Assembly: GCA_001599815.1 (NCBI GenBank)
Contig: BCIA01000002.1
Span: 2,363,831 to 2,427,830 of the forward strand
From: Furcasterigmium furcatum
Lineage: Eukaryota; Ascomycota; Sordariomycetes; Glomerellales; Plectosphaerellaceae
Length of the DNA stretch: 64,000 bases
Direction of reading: 5' to 3'
Shown here: positions 22,823 through 34,451 of the stretch, piece after piece
How the letters are laid out: each line of letters starts with the position of its first letter
How positions within the stretch are numbered: position 1 is the first letter of the stretch
Made by a program: the position numbers and the translations under genes
The notes under the pieces: model-generated
What the model was told of the DNA's origin: nothing
The model's database searches: none
The model's input: only the letters and a program-made list of their open reading frames with translations

Positions 22823-23550
22823 ATGACGGAACCGCTCTCCAAGGTTGACTCTGCCGTCGGCGGCCTCTCCAGCTCTCCCCCCGCGACCAAGACGAAGCGG
22901 GCGAGCTCCAGCATACCTGGAGTGTATAACATCAATGATCTCGGTAAGCTTCCCAGTCACTCCGAAGGGCCGGGCTTGAGATGGAAGGCCAGCCAACTGA
23001 CACTTCCCCCCTTGCAGAGGCAGCAGGCACTGAGCTCGAGCTCGCACCGGAAACACAAAGGACGGGATGGTAAGTGATCACACGGATGCGATTGATGCTC
23101 CCCGCGGGCTTGCTGACTCGTTACCCCGCACCTCCGCACAGGAAGATCAACACGTCCCCCAACACCGTCGAGGACAAGGAGATCCTGAAGCTGCACCTGT
23201 CCAAGCCCCCCGTCAAGAAGATTGACCTGCACTTCCCGCTGGGCATGGAGGTCACCGCACGAAACCTGCGGGGCGTCACCATCAAGGATGCCATGGATGC
23301 CATCCACAAGGCGTACAAGAAGAAGGTATGATGTCCTGGCTCTTGATGCCCCATCCTCGGGGTGAGTGAGGAACCGACATGCTGACCGCCATAGGCCGAC
23401 GACGAGCTGGACAAGCCCTACCTGCTGGGCTTCGAGTGGGACAAGGAGGAGTCCTGGACCCGCCTGGTCGTTCACCTGTCCCCGAACCCGGCCACGGGCA
23501 ACGTCGGCGGCGGCGGCAAGAAGAAGAAGAAGAACAAGGACGCCGAGGAG
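22823..23550 (+). CDS. DUF6699-like small fungal protein
   Basis: Four exons: 22823-22943, 23018-23069, 23142-23325 and 23395-23550, giving 170 residues. Splicing joins NINDL to EAAGTELELAPETQRTGW and then KINTSPNTVEDKEILKLHLS. The core (about residues 60-150) has the pattern of fungal DUF6699 domains: a hydrophobic strand (KIDLHFPLG), then MEVTARNLRGVTIKDAMDAI followed by the helix HKAYKKK. The C-terminus is a basic Gly/Lys tail (GGGGKKKKKNKDAEE) that could act as a nuclear signal or nucleic-acid contact. No biochemical function is known to me for this family, so the name is a family guess. The start codon follows CATC and gives a short Ser/Lys-rich disordered N-terminus. Confidence 0.7.
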
Positions 23551-24914
23551 TAATCGGCGCGCCGTCGCGCCTTTGTTCCCCCCTTCTCCCGCCCTCCTGC
23601 CCCTCACCTCAATGTCCTGCCACAATACTCACCTCGCTCGTCCCGCTCTCCTCAGTTTGTCTGGCCTGGGAATTTGGATCGGCGCTCCGGTTGCTTCCGG
23701 CGAAACTCGAATGCAGCAATAAAAGCGATAATGGGATATTGCGTTAGATGTCGATGGGGGGTGGCAGGAGGAGTGCGGAGACGGGGAACAGGCCCCCTGC
23801 TTCTCAGGGGTAGAGTCCTGGTGAGCCCCGAGTCGGGGACTTGTTGTGGCCTCCAGGCTCTTGTTCGCGATATGGATTGAAGTGCCTTGTTGTCGTTGAA
23901 TCGTTGACGGTGTGTACGCAGCAGATGAAGATTGGAGTCGACGTTTGAATTGGGGCCAGCTCGGTACAGCTGTGCCTCACTCGAATACAACAGATTGACT
24001 CGAACCTCCAAGCCAAACTGGTGATGATGTGATCCTTCTTAGTAGTACCTACCTAGGTAGTCAGGGTTGATGTTGTCGTATCATGATCGATGTCATCCTC
24101 TGTCGTCAATGTCTCGACCCACTCACTCCAATGCCGTGTGGTTGGATGCGATGCTCGGCAGAGGTTGGCAACGGGGACGGGAAAAGGGGGCTCTTTGCTT
24201 GACCCCCTTTTCCAGACAGTGCAGGTAGGTGAACCGTGGAACAATTTACTTTGCTCTATTTCTGTCCATGTTTCCACCTCTGCTTACCAGTTGGAGTTTC
24301 ACGACGTGCGACTCTGCTTCAAGTCTCCTGTTCCCCGCCCCCGGCTTTGGACGACCATGTGGATGGATGGCGGGGTAGGTATATGATGAGGGGGGATAGA
24401 TAATGTGCTATCCCGTATAGGTGGATTCTCGGTCGCATTGTGTTAGGAGACAATCCCCCCTGATTCCTCGAGCATTCGGGTACGATACTGGGCACTTTGG
24501 CGAGGAAATTGGTCAGACTGAGGTCGGATTGATCTCTTTCAGCCATTCCGAGTACCCACAGCTGCATCGAAGGGCTCTCGAAGACACTGGATCTGACCAG
24601 GGCGGAATGAAGGCGGCGGGAGCTGCCCCACCAAATCCCGTCACTCTCCAGCGATGGGCCGTCCGCCGAGCCCGGCTACTGTCGGCAGGCTTCGCCTCTC
24701 ACTCCCCAACCCCAGAGTGCGGAAATCCAAACACACTTCGGCTTTGCTGGATGACACTGCGGCGTGAGACATTGACAAGCTCTGAACGGTGGTATTAGTA
24801 GGAGCTTTCCTGCGCAGAGCCGCCACCATCATGGAGGCTTTCACTCTCGCAGCACGCATCTTCGCCCCAGGGATCGAGTGAGGACAGGAAGACCCCCGAC
24901 ACAGATCGCCCACC
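23551..24914. other. Intergenic region before homogentisate dioxygenase
   Basis: No gene is supported. Small frames on both strands between 23652 and 24800 have no domain. The right end is the promoter and leader of the dioxygenase. Confidence 0.45.
23718..23723 (+). terminator. AATAAA polyadenylation signal of the DUF6699-like gene
   Basis: A canonical AATAAA hexamer about 170 bp after the stop codon at 23550. Confidence 0.4.
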
Positions 24915-26380
24915 ATGCCCGTCACGACCTTTGACTTCAAGGAGAAGTACCGGTACCAGACCGGCTTCGACTCCCATCTCGAGTTTGTCAGCCCCTCTCC
25001 TCTAAGCTCGGTGGATGTCGTGCTCCCGATCGCTGACATGCCGGCCGTGACAGATCCGAGGCAATCCCAGATACCCTCCCCATCGGCCAGAACTCCCCCC
25101 AGAAGGCAGCCCACGGCCTCTACGCTGAGAAGCTGTCCGGCACCGCCTTCACCGCCCCCAGACATGACAACAGACAAGCCTGGCTATATAGGATCCTGCC
25201 CTCGTGCGCCCATCCCCCTTTTGGCGCGGCAGTGAAGCAGGAGAACGGCACAGACACGTCCAAGCTGCAGTATATTCCCAACCAATTGCGATGGGATCCC
25301 TTCGACCACGACGAGTCCAAGAACCTCGACTTTGTGTCGGGCCAGCGCCTCGTCGCCGGAGCTGGAGACCCGACTCTGAAGCAGGGCATCGGTATGTACG
25401 TCTACGCCGCCGGCAAGAGCATGGAGGAGCGCTCTGCTTTCTACTCGGCCGACGGTGATCTCCTCATCGTGCCCCAGGAGGGCGCTCTCGACATCCGCAC
25501 AGAGCTCGGCTGGCTGCTTGTCCGCCCCATGGAGATCTGCGTCATCCCCCGCGGCATCAAGTACAACGTCTCCCTCCCCGACGGTCCCGCCCGCGGCTAC
25601 GCCCTCGAGCTGTACCAGGGCCACTTCAACCTCCCCGAGCTTGGCCCCATCGGCACGAACGGCCTCGCCAACGCCCGCGATTTCCAAGTCCCCGTGGCAT
25701 CCTTCTCCGAGGACTTCGGCGCCACCGCGCACGAGGGTGACAACTCGTACACCGTCACCGTCAAGTTCAACAACGGCCTCTTCCAGACCTCGCAGCCGCA
25801 CACCCCCTTCGACGTTGTCGGCTGGCACGGTAACTACTACCCCATCAAGTACGACCTCGGCCGGTTCAACACCATCGGCACCATCTCGTACGACCACCCG
25901 GACCCCAGCATCTTCACCGTGCTCTCCGCGCCCTCGGGCGTCCCCGGCACCGCCATCGCGGACTTCGTCATCTTCCCGCCCCGCTGGCTCGTGGCCGAGG
26001 ACACGTTCCGCCCGCCGTACTACCACCGCAACACAATGAGCGAGTTCATGGGCCTCATCACGGGCGGGTACGACGCCAAGCAGGGCGGCAAGGGCGGGTT
26101 CGTGCCCGGCGGCGCGAGCCTGCACAACACCATGAGCGGGCACGGGCCGGACGCGGCGAGCGGCGAGGGCGCGCGGAACGCGGACCTCAAGCCCGCCAAG
26201 GTCGGCGCGGGGAGCTGCGCGTTCATGTTCGAGAGCTGCGCCATGGTCGGCGTCACCGAGTGGGGGCTCAGGACGTGCCAGAAGGTCCAGGAGAAGTACT
26301 CGGAGGAGAGCTGGGGGAACGTGCCGGTGCACTGGAAGAGGCCGGAGGGGGCGAGCGCGGAGGGGCACCTGCTGAAGTAG
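24915..26380 (+). CDS. hmgA: Homogentisate 1,2-dioxygenase
   Basis: Two exons: 24915-24982 and 25054-26380, giving 464 residues, a normal length for the family. The intron starts with the weak donor GTTTGT, fixed by restoring SHLESEAIPDTLPIGQNSPQ. The rest is a classic HGD: RHDNRQAWLYRILPS, QLRWDPFDHDE, YVYAAGKSMEERSAFYSADGD, then the iron-site region in WHGNYYPIKYDL, PPYYHRNTMSEFMGL (His and Glu ligands) and SLHNTMSGHGPDA (His ligand). The enzyme opens the homogentisate ring to maleylacetoacetate in phenylalanine/tyrosine breakdown, in the cytosol. Many fungi cluster it with fumarylacetoacetase and maleylacetoacetate isomerase. Neither is visible in this window, so here it stands alone. Codon use is strongly C-ending, suggesting high expression. 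Confidence 0.96.
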
Positions 26381-27314
26381 GGGTCGCGTGGTGAGGTAAA
26401 AGTCGGCATGTTGGAGGTAGCGTTGCTAAGTTCTGTAAATTCATACACCGTCACTCTTTGCTCTAGGCGTTGTGAATTGTCGTCAGCGGTGCCCCTATTT
26501 CGTCCGTGCTGATGGATATAGATGACAAAGGGGCGGAGTGTCATCTTGAGCGCAGAGTCAACGCAGTCTTGCCTACCGCTTCCGACGTGGACGGCTCGAG
26601 AGACTACAGCTCTCAAGTCTCGTAGGGGGATTATCTGAGGGATACTCCGGAGAAAGAGGTATGGTGATAAGGATGTATGGCCATGCAAATACATGAATAT
26701 ATGTGTGAGAAACAACACAGAGTAGTGACTTGCGACACGAGTTGACCAGAGGATGAAGCAAACACAAGATGACTTCGGAACAAGATGAAGGAAGGTGAGT
26801 GGAAGAGGGATCTAAAAATCACCTAGATATATGACAACCAGCCGGGACACTGCAATGTCTAGAGGCCAAGTACACAGACTATAAGAGTGAGCCATCTCAT
26901 GCAGTCTGACTACCGTAGTACTGACATCTCACCAAGGCCGAGCCTTCAAAGATGAAGAAACCGAGCCAAGGCTTCATGTCCCCCTTTCTTTCTTACTTTA
27001 CGTTCGGTCCTTCTTGATAGAGCTCCTGCCTATAACAGTGAGGAAGTTGCACCTCCTCAGCCCGGGAAGAAGGCAACTTCCCAGACCCTTGGATCCGAGC
27101 CATAAATTGAATCCTTGGACTCCTTGTATCTTCAACCTCAACCTCTCAACCTACCACTTCACTCTCTATCTCTCCCACACCTTCCCCCACATCGGACATC
27201 AACCCATCTTGAACTTCAATCTTAACCCAGCTCCAAGCCAGCTTCAACCTCAAACCCAACCTCAACCGCTCCCCCAAACCCCTACCCTCAACCCTCAGCT
27301 TCCAACTACCTATC
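26381..27314. other. Intergenic region with CT/AACC-rich leader
   Basis: Nothing coding is supported. From about 27120 to 27314 the sequence is a run of AACC/CTTCAA-type motifs, probably the leader of the next gene. Confidence 0.45.
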
Positions 27315-27362
27315 ATGGACGACGGTATGGACGACGGCATGGACGACGGCATGGACGACGGC
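27315..27362 (+). repeat. Four tandem 12-bp repeats at the start codon
   Basis: The unit ATGGACGACGGY occurs four times in a row and encodes MDDG each time. Each copy supplies an in-frame ATG, so the exact start cannot be fixed from sequence. The first is taken here. Confidence 0.9.
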
Positions 27363-29868
27363 AACAACGACAACGCAGGTGACTACTCAGACGACGTCAA
27401 CTCCCTCAACGGGGATGTTGAGCCACCTTCCCCGGATGACCAGGCCGTGGAAGCAATGCGAGGTCCACACAGGAACGACCATGAGCCTTCCCAGGACATC
27501 GAAGATGCCGAAGATGTCGAAACCAGCCAGAGTGGGATCTTTGGCTCTGAAGATCATGGCAGCCCTCATGCTTGCAGCGCACAATGCGCAGCCGACATGC
27601 ATCAGATTCAAGACAATATGGCCGAGCTCGGCCGGGTGAAGGACGAGCTAGAGAAGGAACGCGACCAACTCCTAATTGAACTGAACAACCTCAAGCTTCA
27701 GGGAGGAACCACGCCACGACGCACCGAACGGGTAAGGCACCCCCTCAGTTATGTGACACTTTGCTGACAGGAAGGCACAGACATGGCCCCAAATGCTTCA
27801 GCAGCGCCCCCGCGAGGATTACGCGAAGATATACAGGATATCCTGTATGGAGGAAAACATGAGCCCGAAACTGGACAACACTCATCCAAACTTGCGACTC
27901 CGGGGCATCAACGATGGCGAACGAGCACGGATTGTTGTTCCAGGCCAGCAACAGCAACCGCAAGAAGGGGTGAATCTGGATGCTCTGGTCGAAGACTTCG
28001 TCCGAACGCTCATCAAGGAGGTGCTTGACGAGGATGATGAGGAGCCCCTTTTCTTGGACGACGATCTTCAGATTCCCACTTACAAGCCCACGCTCACAAA
28101 GGACATCTGGGCCAGGGTTTTCATGCACGTTTTCAACTTCGGCGGCAAGCTGGTTCACTGCATTTCTAGGCTGGACCCATTCGAAGCCCCTGAAGCCCCC
28201 ATTCCTCTCGATCTCAAGCAATCAGGCCTCCTGAAGCGCTTCCACATCAGCAACTCATCATGCAACATTACCGCCGCGATCAAACCGAATGATCTACTGG
28301 CCTCGTTCCGAGTCTGCAAGCTGTGGTATTTCCTGGGTGCTCACAGCTTCTACGGACAAAACACCTTTGCCTTCTCCAGCCTCGGCGAATTTGGCCGCTT
28401 CAGCGCCGGTATTGGGGCAGCTCGCCGGCAGCGGATTCAGAGTGTTGAGCTCCTGTGGCTGGGCAGTCAATATGTGATCTTCCCCAAGGACGACAAGGGA
28501 AAGTACATGTCCAGGAGAACGTGGCACATTCACTGGTTGACGAGCATGCCCCGTCTTCAGAATCTCGTCATTCACATCCACGAGAGCGACCCAAATTACG
28601 CCAGGCGCGGCCATGAGCCCGTGTGGATTGAGAACTACATGGCAAAGGTGACGACATCCCAGCCCAATTACCGCAGGAACCGGTCCCTGCGTACCGTTCA
28701 AGGCATCGACTTTGTGTACCAGCTCCGCGGCATGAAGAGCGTCCTCTTCTACGACTTCTCCAGGCACCTGAAAGAGGGCGGTGGACGACACTTCATCCGC
28801 GACTGGACCTTCTTCGAAGATGTCTGGAAAAATGTCAGCATGCCCGAGCGAGGTAAAAGAAAGGAAAAGGCGAAATTGCGGAACTTGAAAGCCATCGTGC
28901 CCAAGTACCCGCGTCAGAAGAGTCTATTGGGCCTCATCCGACCCATCTACGAGGACGAAAAGGGTGTCCCCTTTGATGACGGGAGGGATATTGAACGCAA
29001 TCTCCTCCCAGTGCCTCACCATGACGAGAGCGATAGCAGTGGCAATGACGATGAAGAAGAGGGCGACTCCAGTGACTCCAGTGACTCCGACTCAGAGGAC
29101 TCGGACAGCAACGATTCGGATGACGAGAGCGACGATGGGAACGAAGGCGTCCAGGACAGGAAGCCACATGCGCAGCGCCCTCGGAGCAATGCTTCTTTCG
29201 CCTTGGTCTCCGGCCTGGGAGGCCTCCGAATCACTTCTCCGGTCTCTGACACCCAGGGAGAGAACAAGGACGTTGTCACCATCGATATCTCAGAGTCAGA
29301 GGAGGAGTCTGACGAAGAGGAAACCGACAACGAAGATGACGAGCTGCCCCATTTCTCAGCAAATGCCACGCCGACAATCGACCTCACCGGAGTGGATGAT
29401 GATGATGATGATGAAGAGGTGAAGCCTACTGGAAGACAGGTCTCACGAATGTTGTCCCCGGAGACGGCGTACCTCAGGAACAGGGGCTTGAACAGATCAA
29501 CTGCGATCGAGATCGAGGACGACGACGATGACGATGACTCGAGTCCTACACCTCGTGCGTCCGGACGAGCATCGGGCTCGTTGCCTCGGGATCGCAATCC
29601 CAGATCACAGAGCTCGGAAGGGCTCTTCGTTGACGATTACTATCCTGCGATGGATTTCCGGTCGCCGCCCGTCAGATCCAGCCCTCTCGAGACGATCCCT
29701 GAGATTCCGGCCTCCAGTCAAGTCCTTGACGACGAGGAAGCCCAACGTATCTCCCAGGCTCGGGCCACACATCATCATCGTCTGCCAGCTTTTGCTACCA
29801 ACAAGCGGAAATCGCCCGACGAGGACGACCTCGACGGCAGAGCAAGGAAGAGGATGAATCTGCACTGA
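27315..29868 (+). CDS. Large acidic fungal protein with coiled coil and F-box/2EXR-like region, unknown function
   Basis: Two exons: 27315-27731 and 27781-29868 (49-bp intron, CTGAC branch), giving 834 residues. The downstream acceptor at 27780 is required by frame. Order: a four-fold MDDG repeat at residues 1-16; an acidic stretch; a short coiled coil (about 105-130, DELEKERDQLLIELNNLKLQ); a globular part (about 200-540); and a long Asp/Glu/Ser-rich tail ending in a Lys/Arg patch (RARKRMNLH) like a nuclear signal. The globular part includes NDLLASFRVCKLWYFLGAHS, YGQNTFAFSSLGEFGRF and SRRTWHIHWLTSMPRLQNLV. It recalls fungal 2EXR or DUF7730-type domains, where a stored name for function is lacking. 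The acidic tail suggests binding to histones or basic nucleolar proteins, purely inferred. Confidence 0.75.
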
Positions 29869-30082
29869 TCTCGCCACATTTCTGGCTACGGAGGACAAGG
29901 GGATGAAACAGACATCTGGCTATTGGGGTCTTGTTGCTAAGTCTTACGATGATTTGGGATTTCATCGGCGATTCAAGGCCATATTTTGCACACGCGATGG
30001 ATGTCCCCAGAAAACTCCCCCCTTTTTAGCTAATTTTGCAGATCAACTCAGGATCAATTTCGCGAGTACTTCTTTGCAGGCT

Positions 30083-31649
30083 CTAAAACGTGATCTTGGT
30101 GCCCTGGAATGCCGCCGCCTGTTGCGTCTCCTTGGCCTTCTTTCTTGCCTCCCAGCTGGGGTGTAAAACGCCCAGATCATCTCTGGACTTTGGTTTTTGA
30201 CTCGGCCTCTCTTGCTGACCACCTCGCTTTCCAGGTGCTTCTCTTCGATTCTTGCCGCCACCACCGAGAGGGTTCGAGACGCCCTTCTTCCATGGCTGCT
30301 TCCCCCTGGCCTGGTCTTCGCCATCCACGGCGCCTCGGCGCATGTCCCAGCCGCTGTCGCGCCCTTTCTTCTGCTGTGAGGCCTGACTGCGGACGTGGTT
30401 TGCCTTCTCGCCGTGTTTGCGCTCTGCTATGGCCTGGCGCTGGCGTTGTCCAAGACGCTTCTTGCGAGGCGCAACATCGACGTCTGAAGCTGATTCGGAC
30501 CCGGAGAAGTATCCGCCCATGAGCGAGGGCAAGAATGTCGTGTTGCCGCTCTTTTCAGCTTTGGGCTCTTTTGTCCTGCGAGGGGGCGGTGGCGACGGGG
30601 AAGGCAACGGTTGCCTCTTCAGAGGCTTTTGCTGCGGCTTGTCCGAAGCCTGGGTTGGGGGCACGTCTGAAAGAGCGCCTGAATCCTCGCCGCTGCTGTC
30701 GTCTTCGCCGAGGCCTGCCATGTCAAAGCCTAGATCGTCCATCTCAGCATCACTGTCGTCCTCTGATGGAGCATCGCCGCGCATTCCGAGGAGGGCAGCA
30801 TATTTAGCTCGCAGCGCAGAGGCGTCCTCCTCGTCGCTTCCACTGTCGTCTGAACCTCCGAGCCTGGATGCGTATCGTTCCACGGTGGTCTCCTCATCTT
30901 CTGCGTCGAGGTCGCTGTTGTCCTCCTCGTCGCCGTCGGTGCCCTCGTCGTCATCATCATCATCGCTGAAACCCTTGAAGCTGTCGCTTGACTCCGCATC
31001 GTCATGGTCGTCTGCGCCATCCTCCAGGCGTCTCCTCTTTGTGGGTGCCGCAGTTTCTAACGTATCGGACTCGGTTTTAACGTCTGCTTTTGTCGTTTTC
31101 GGTTCCGTGGTATCATCCTTGCTTTCCCTCCCCCCCTTGTTCTTTTTGCCCTTCTTCTCCGGTATGGGGATCTCGAGGCTCAGGCACACGCCTCGGATGG
31201 CCTTGTCGATGACCTCTCGCACATTCTGGCGGTTGTACAATCCACTCGTGACGTTGTGTAGAGCCGTTTTCTCCTCCTCCGTCAGGTCTGTCTTGGGTGC
31301 GCCGTGCTTAATCTCGTCGGGGAGGGCGGGGTGTTCGGCGATTGCTTTGAACTTGACCAGGGACGACGAGAGGTGGGCCTGGGCTGTCTGTTGCAGATCG
31401 AGGGACTGTAAGGGCTGTCAGCTTTGCATCCTGGGCATATGCCGGCTGCCGCATGTCGCGCACCTTGAGGACAGTGATCTCGCGCTCGAGCCTCTGGATC
31501 TTGTCCTGGGCCTGCTCGGCATGAACTCGCTTGCTCAGGCGCTGACGCTCGAAACCCTTTGCGGCCTTGAGGGCACGGAAGAGCTCCTGCTGGTACTCTG
31601 TGAGCTTTGAGCCCAGCTCGTCCTCGCTGGACCTTTTGCGCTTCGGCAT
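30083..31649 (-). CDS. BUD22: BUD22-family 40S ribosome biogenesis factor
   Basis: Two exons: 31464-31649 and 30083-31405 (58-bp intron), giving 502 residues. The ATG at 31649 gives MPKRKRSSEDELGSKL, a basic nuclear start. The N-terminal ~170 residues are helical (YQQELFRALKAAKGFERQRL) and include EIKHGAPKTDLTEEEKTALH. Long acidic Asp/Glu/Ser tracts alternate with basic Lys/Arg segments. The C-terminal signature is LGVLHPSWEARKKAKE followed by FQGTKITF, the diagnostic end of Bud22/SRFBP1 proteins. Yeast Bud22 is nucleolar and needed for early 18S rRNA processing. The gene is divergent from the dehydrogenase on the other strand and shares a 423-bp promoter with it. The antisense frame over this gene is a shadow of the acidic codons. 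Confidence 0.9.
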
Positions 31650-32072
31650 TGTGGCGGGCGGCGATTGCTGTGCTGTGCGGTCGTGAAGATGTTCGTAGTT
31701 TCTGCTCTGCATCTTCAGCAAAAAAAAGGTGGACTCTTGATTGGACGCGGAACACTTCCGCCAGTTGATGCTTTCTCAGAGCTCTGGTTGGTCTAAAATC
31801 AAGCTTGTCCCCCATGGAAAGCCACCTTCTGCCATTGGCGCAAAATGAGAAATGACCCCCACGAATCAAGGCACCAACCCAAATAGGAAGTCGACCACAA
31901 GTGTTCCTGGAGGGGCAGTCCAACTAGCTCCAATCACCCCGCGCTCCCCTTGATGTGTAAGTCGGCAGCCGGAGGAGAACATAAGACGAGCAAGCTGTGA
32001 TTCCAGCGGCCCAAAGTTGCTCCTTCATCCTTCTCCCCGTGATCTTATTTTCCTGAGAATTACATTTGCATC
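31650..32072. promoter_or_regulatory. Divergent promoter BUD22 / short-chain dehydrogenase
   Basis: 423 bases between two outward-facing start codons. No clear TATA box and no other frame is supported. Confidence 0.45.
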
Positions 32073-33100
32073 ATGAGCACAGAAAGCGCAAGCCAGGCTG
32101 CGGCGCCGTCCGTCCGCGCCGCAGACCTCTTCTCCGTCAACGGACTTGTCGCCGTGATCACCGGAGGCGGCTCCGGTAAGAAGCTCATGTTCCCGTGGCA
32201 TTGCGCCTAGCTGAGACAGATGATGCCCCCAGGAATTGGGCGCATGATGACCACCGCGCTGGCACAGAACGGCGCTGCCAAGGTGTATATCCTCGGCCGG
32301 CGCCAGCAGGTCCTCGACGAGGCTGCGGCGGCCATCGGGCCCAACGTCATCCCGGTCGTCTGCGACGTGACCTCGAAAGAGGACCTGCAGAAGGCCGCGG
32401 CCAGCATCGAGCAGGACTCCGGCTTCATCAACCTCCTCGTGTGCAATGCCGGCATCGGCGGGCCGCAGGTGAAGGCCCCGGCGCCGGAGACGACGGCGGC
32501 AGAGTGGGCCGCGCAGCACCTCGCACACGAGAAGGAGGACTACACCAAAACGTTCGATGTGAATGTGTCATCGGTGTGGTACACGACCATGTCGTTCCTC
32601 GCACTCCTCGAGAAGGGGAATAGCAAGGCCAACGTGGCGCAGTCGTCGCAGGTCATCACGACCAGCTCCATCGGGGCGTTCAACAAGATGGCCCCCGGCG
32701 GGTGGGCGTACGGCCAGTCCAAGGTGGCGGCGACGCTGCTGGCGAAGCATCTGTCCTCCGTGCTTCCGCAGTGGGATATCCGGTCCAACACGATCGCCCC
32801 GGGTCGTAAGTGCCAGTGCCCCCTTATTTCCCTAAGGCGTCGTCAGCGCGGGCGGGGACTAATAAGTGCCGTGTAGTGTATCCCAGCGAGATGGCGGCTC
32901 CCATCGTCAAGCTGTACGGTGGGGCCGACGGCAACGGGATCCCGAAGACGATGGTTCCCCTCCAAAGGCTGGGCGACGAGCAGGATATGGCGGGTGTCAT
33001 TCTGTACCTGGCCTCGCGGGCGGGCGCGTACTGCAACGGCACCGTGATCGTGACTGACGGCGGGAGAATCGGAAACTTCCCATCGACCTGGCATGCGTAG
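32073..33100 (+). CDS. Short-chain dehydrogenase/reductase (SDR)
   Basis: Three exons: 32073-32175, 32233-32805 and 32877-33100, giving 299 residues. The cofactor motif TGGGSGIGR spans the first intron. NAG follows (LVCNAGIGG), then the catalytic Ser in ITTSSIGAF and the YxxxK pair in WAYGQSKVAATLLAKHL. The Arg pair after the second beta strand (YILGRRQQV) favours NADP(H), a soft prediction. The C-terminus carries LYLASRAGAYCNGTVIVTDG, a typical classical-SDR end, and no signal peptide or membrane segment is seen. The substrate is unknown. The gene is followed 1.35 kb downstream by a type III polyketide synthase on the same strand, so a tailoring role is possible but unproved. Confidence 0.9.
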
Positions 33101-34451
33101 GCGGCAAGGGGTGGTTATCAAGCCGTCCTGCATGCAGCCAGGAAGGGGCACGATGGCAGTTCCAAGCTGCCCTGTTTCTGTTGTGCCGCCGCGGTATTTG
33201 TTGCATTCAGTTCAAGTTGCATTGCCCCGTTGAGGCGGGTCTCTGAAGATGGGCCGGGACGACTAATACCCCGGATCGATCTGCGAGTCGATGCCGCGGA
33301 CGAACTTGAAGAATAGATTGCCGAACGCGAATGCGAGAATGGACATTCGCGAAGACGATGCATCCCGAGTCACTAGTGTGTGTCTGTCCCTTGTCGTCCT
33401 CCGTGGTCGCGTGAGTGAGCCGAGCCCATCGCAGGGTCTTGGACGCACACAAGCCGCCCCTAATACGTCTGTCAGTCTGTCCGGGTTGCGCCGTTCCGTT
33501 TCGAGATGCATACTGCAGATACTCAACTGCATCCAAAGTCGCTTAGATAGATGGGCCATCTCTTGCGGCTCAGTAAGCCGTCCTGCGCATCTTGGAGTTT
33601 ACTAACCACTTCGATCATTACGAGTACGCGTTCCGAATCTGGTTTGCAGGTTTGCAGATACGGTCGAAGATACCAGGCCCGTCCGTCTGGTCTCGGTCAT
33701 CCAGTGTCACGATCCATGATGGATGAGATAGATTCGCGGCCCGAGGAGCTGGGGTGGTTCGTCCCGGGCAAACGTTCGCTGTCACAAGCTCAGGCGACGG
33801 TTTCAAGGATTTGGATGCCCACGTTCCCGAGCTGGGGGGCGAGTCGCTGTCCCAATCATCGTTGGTTGTCGTCCGTCTGAACGACACATTCCTCCGAGAC
33901 GCGCAAGGGTCGAATCCACTTCCAAGCCTCGGGATCGATTTGGTTCTGAGGGGCGCTAGTAGACGAGATGCAGGGTAGCAGCCCAGGTGAGTATTGGTAT
34001 TTTTTTGGTTTTTGAGATGGCCAATACATAAAGTCGCTGCTCCTCGCCGATCCCGCTGGTGGTCAGTCAAGAAGTGGTTCTGCCAGAGATAACAGTCTGT
34101 GTTTGCCTTCAGCGCTGCGCTAACAGCCATCGCCTCCCCTCCGTGCCGCGCGCCGAGTGTCCATATTACAGTACCTGGACCCGAGACACGGCTGGTCTCC
34201 CTTCCGCACGCGACCGACGTCTTGCTGGGATAATTTCTGGACGATCAACGACATCCCCAACACTCTGACCTGGGCAAATCTGCTCTAAAGTTTTGGACAT
34301 TTATCGTCGAAGCCATACATACCACTTGACGTGTACCACCGCGGACGGACAGCATAGGTACTTACTTGTAGCCACGCCTCAGCTCAAGGTCTTTGCGTCA
34401 CAACAAAGCTCGCCCCCTTTCCCCCACATCTCACCGCCGGCCTCACTCAAC
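33101..34451. other. Intergenic region between the SDR and type III PKS genes
   Basis: 1.35 kb without a supported gene. Small frames lack domains; the right end is the promoter of the PKS. Confidence 0.45.

Noticed and set aside
25184..26368. 394-codon minus frame antisense to homogentisate dioxygenase
   Set aside because: Stop-free because of strong C-ending codon bias on the coding strand; no domain.
30417..31610. 397-codon plus frame antisense to BUD22
   Set aside because: Ser-rich shadow of the Asp/Glu tracts of BUD22 (GAC/GAG read as GTC/CTC antisense).
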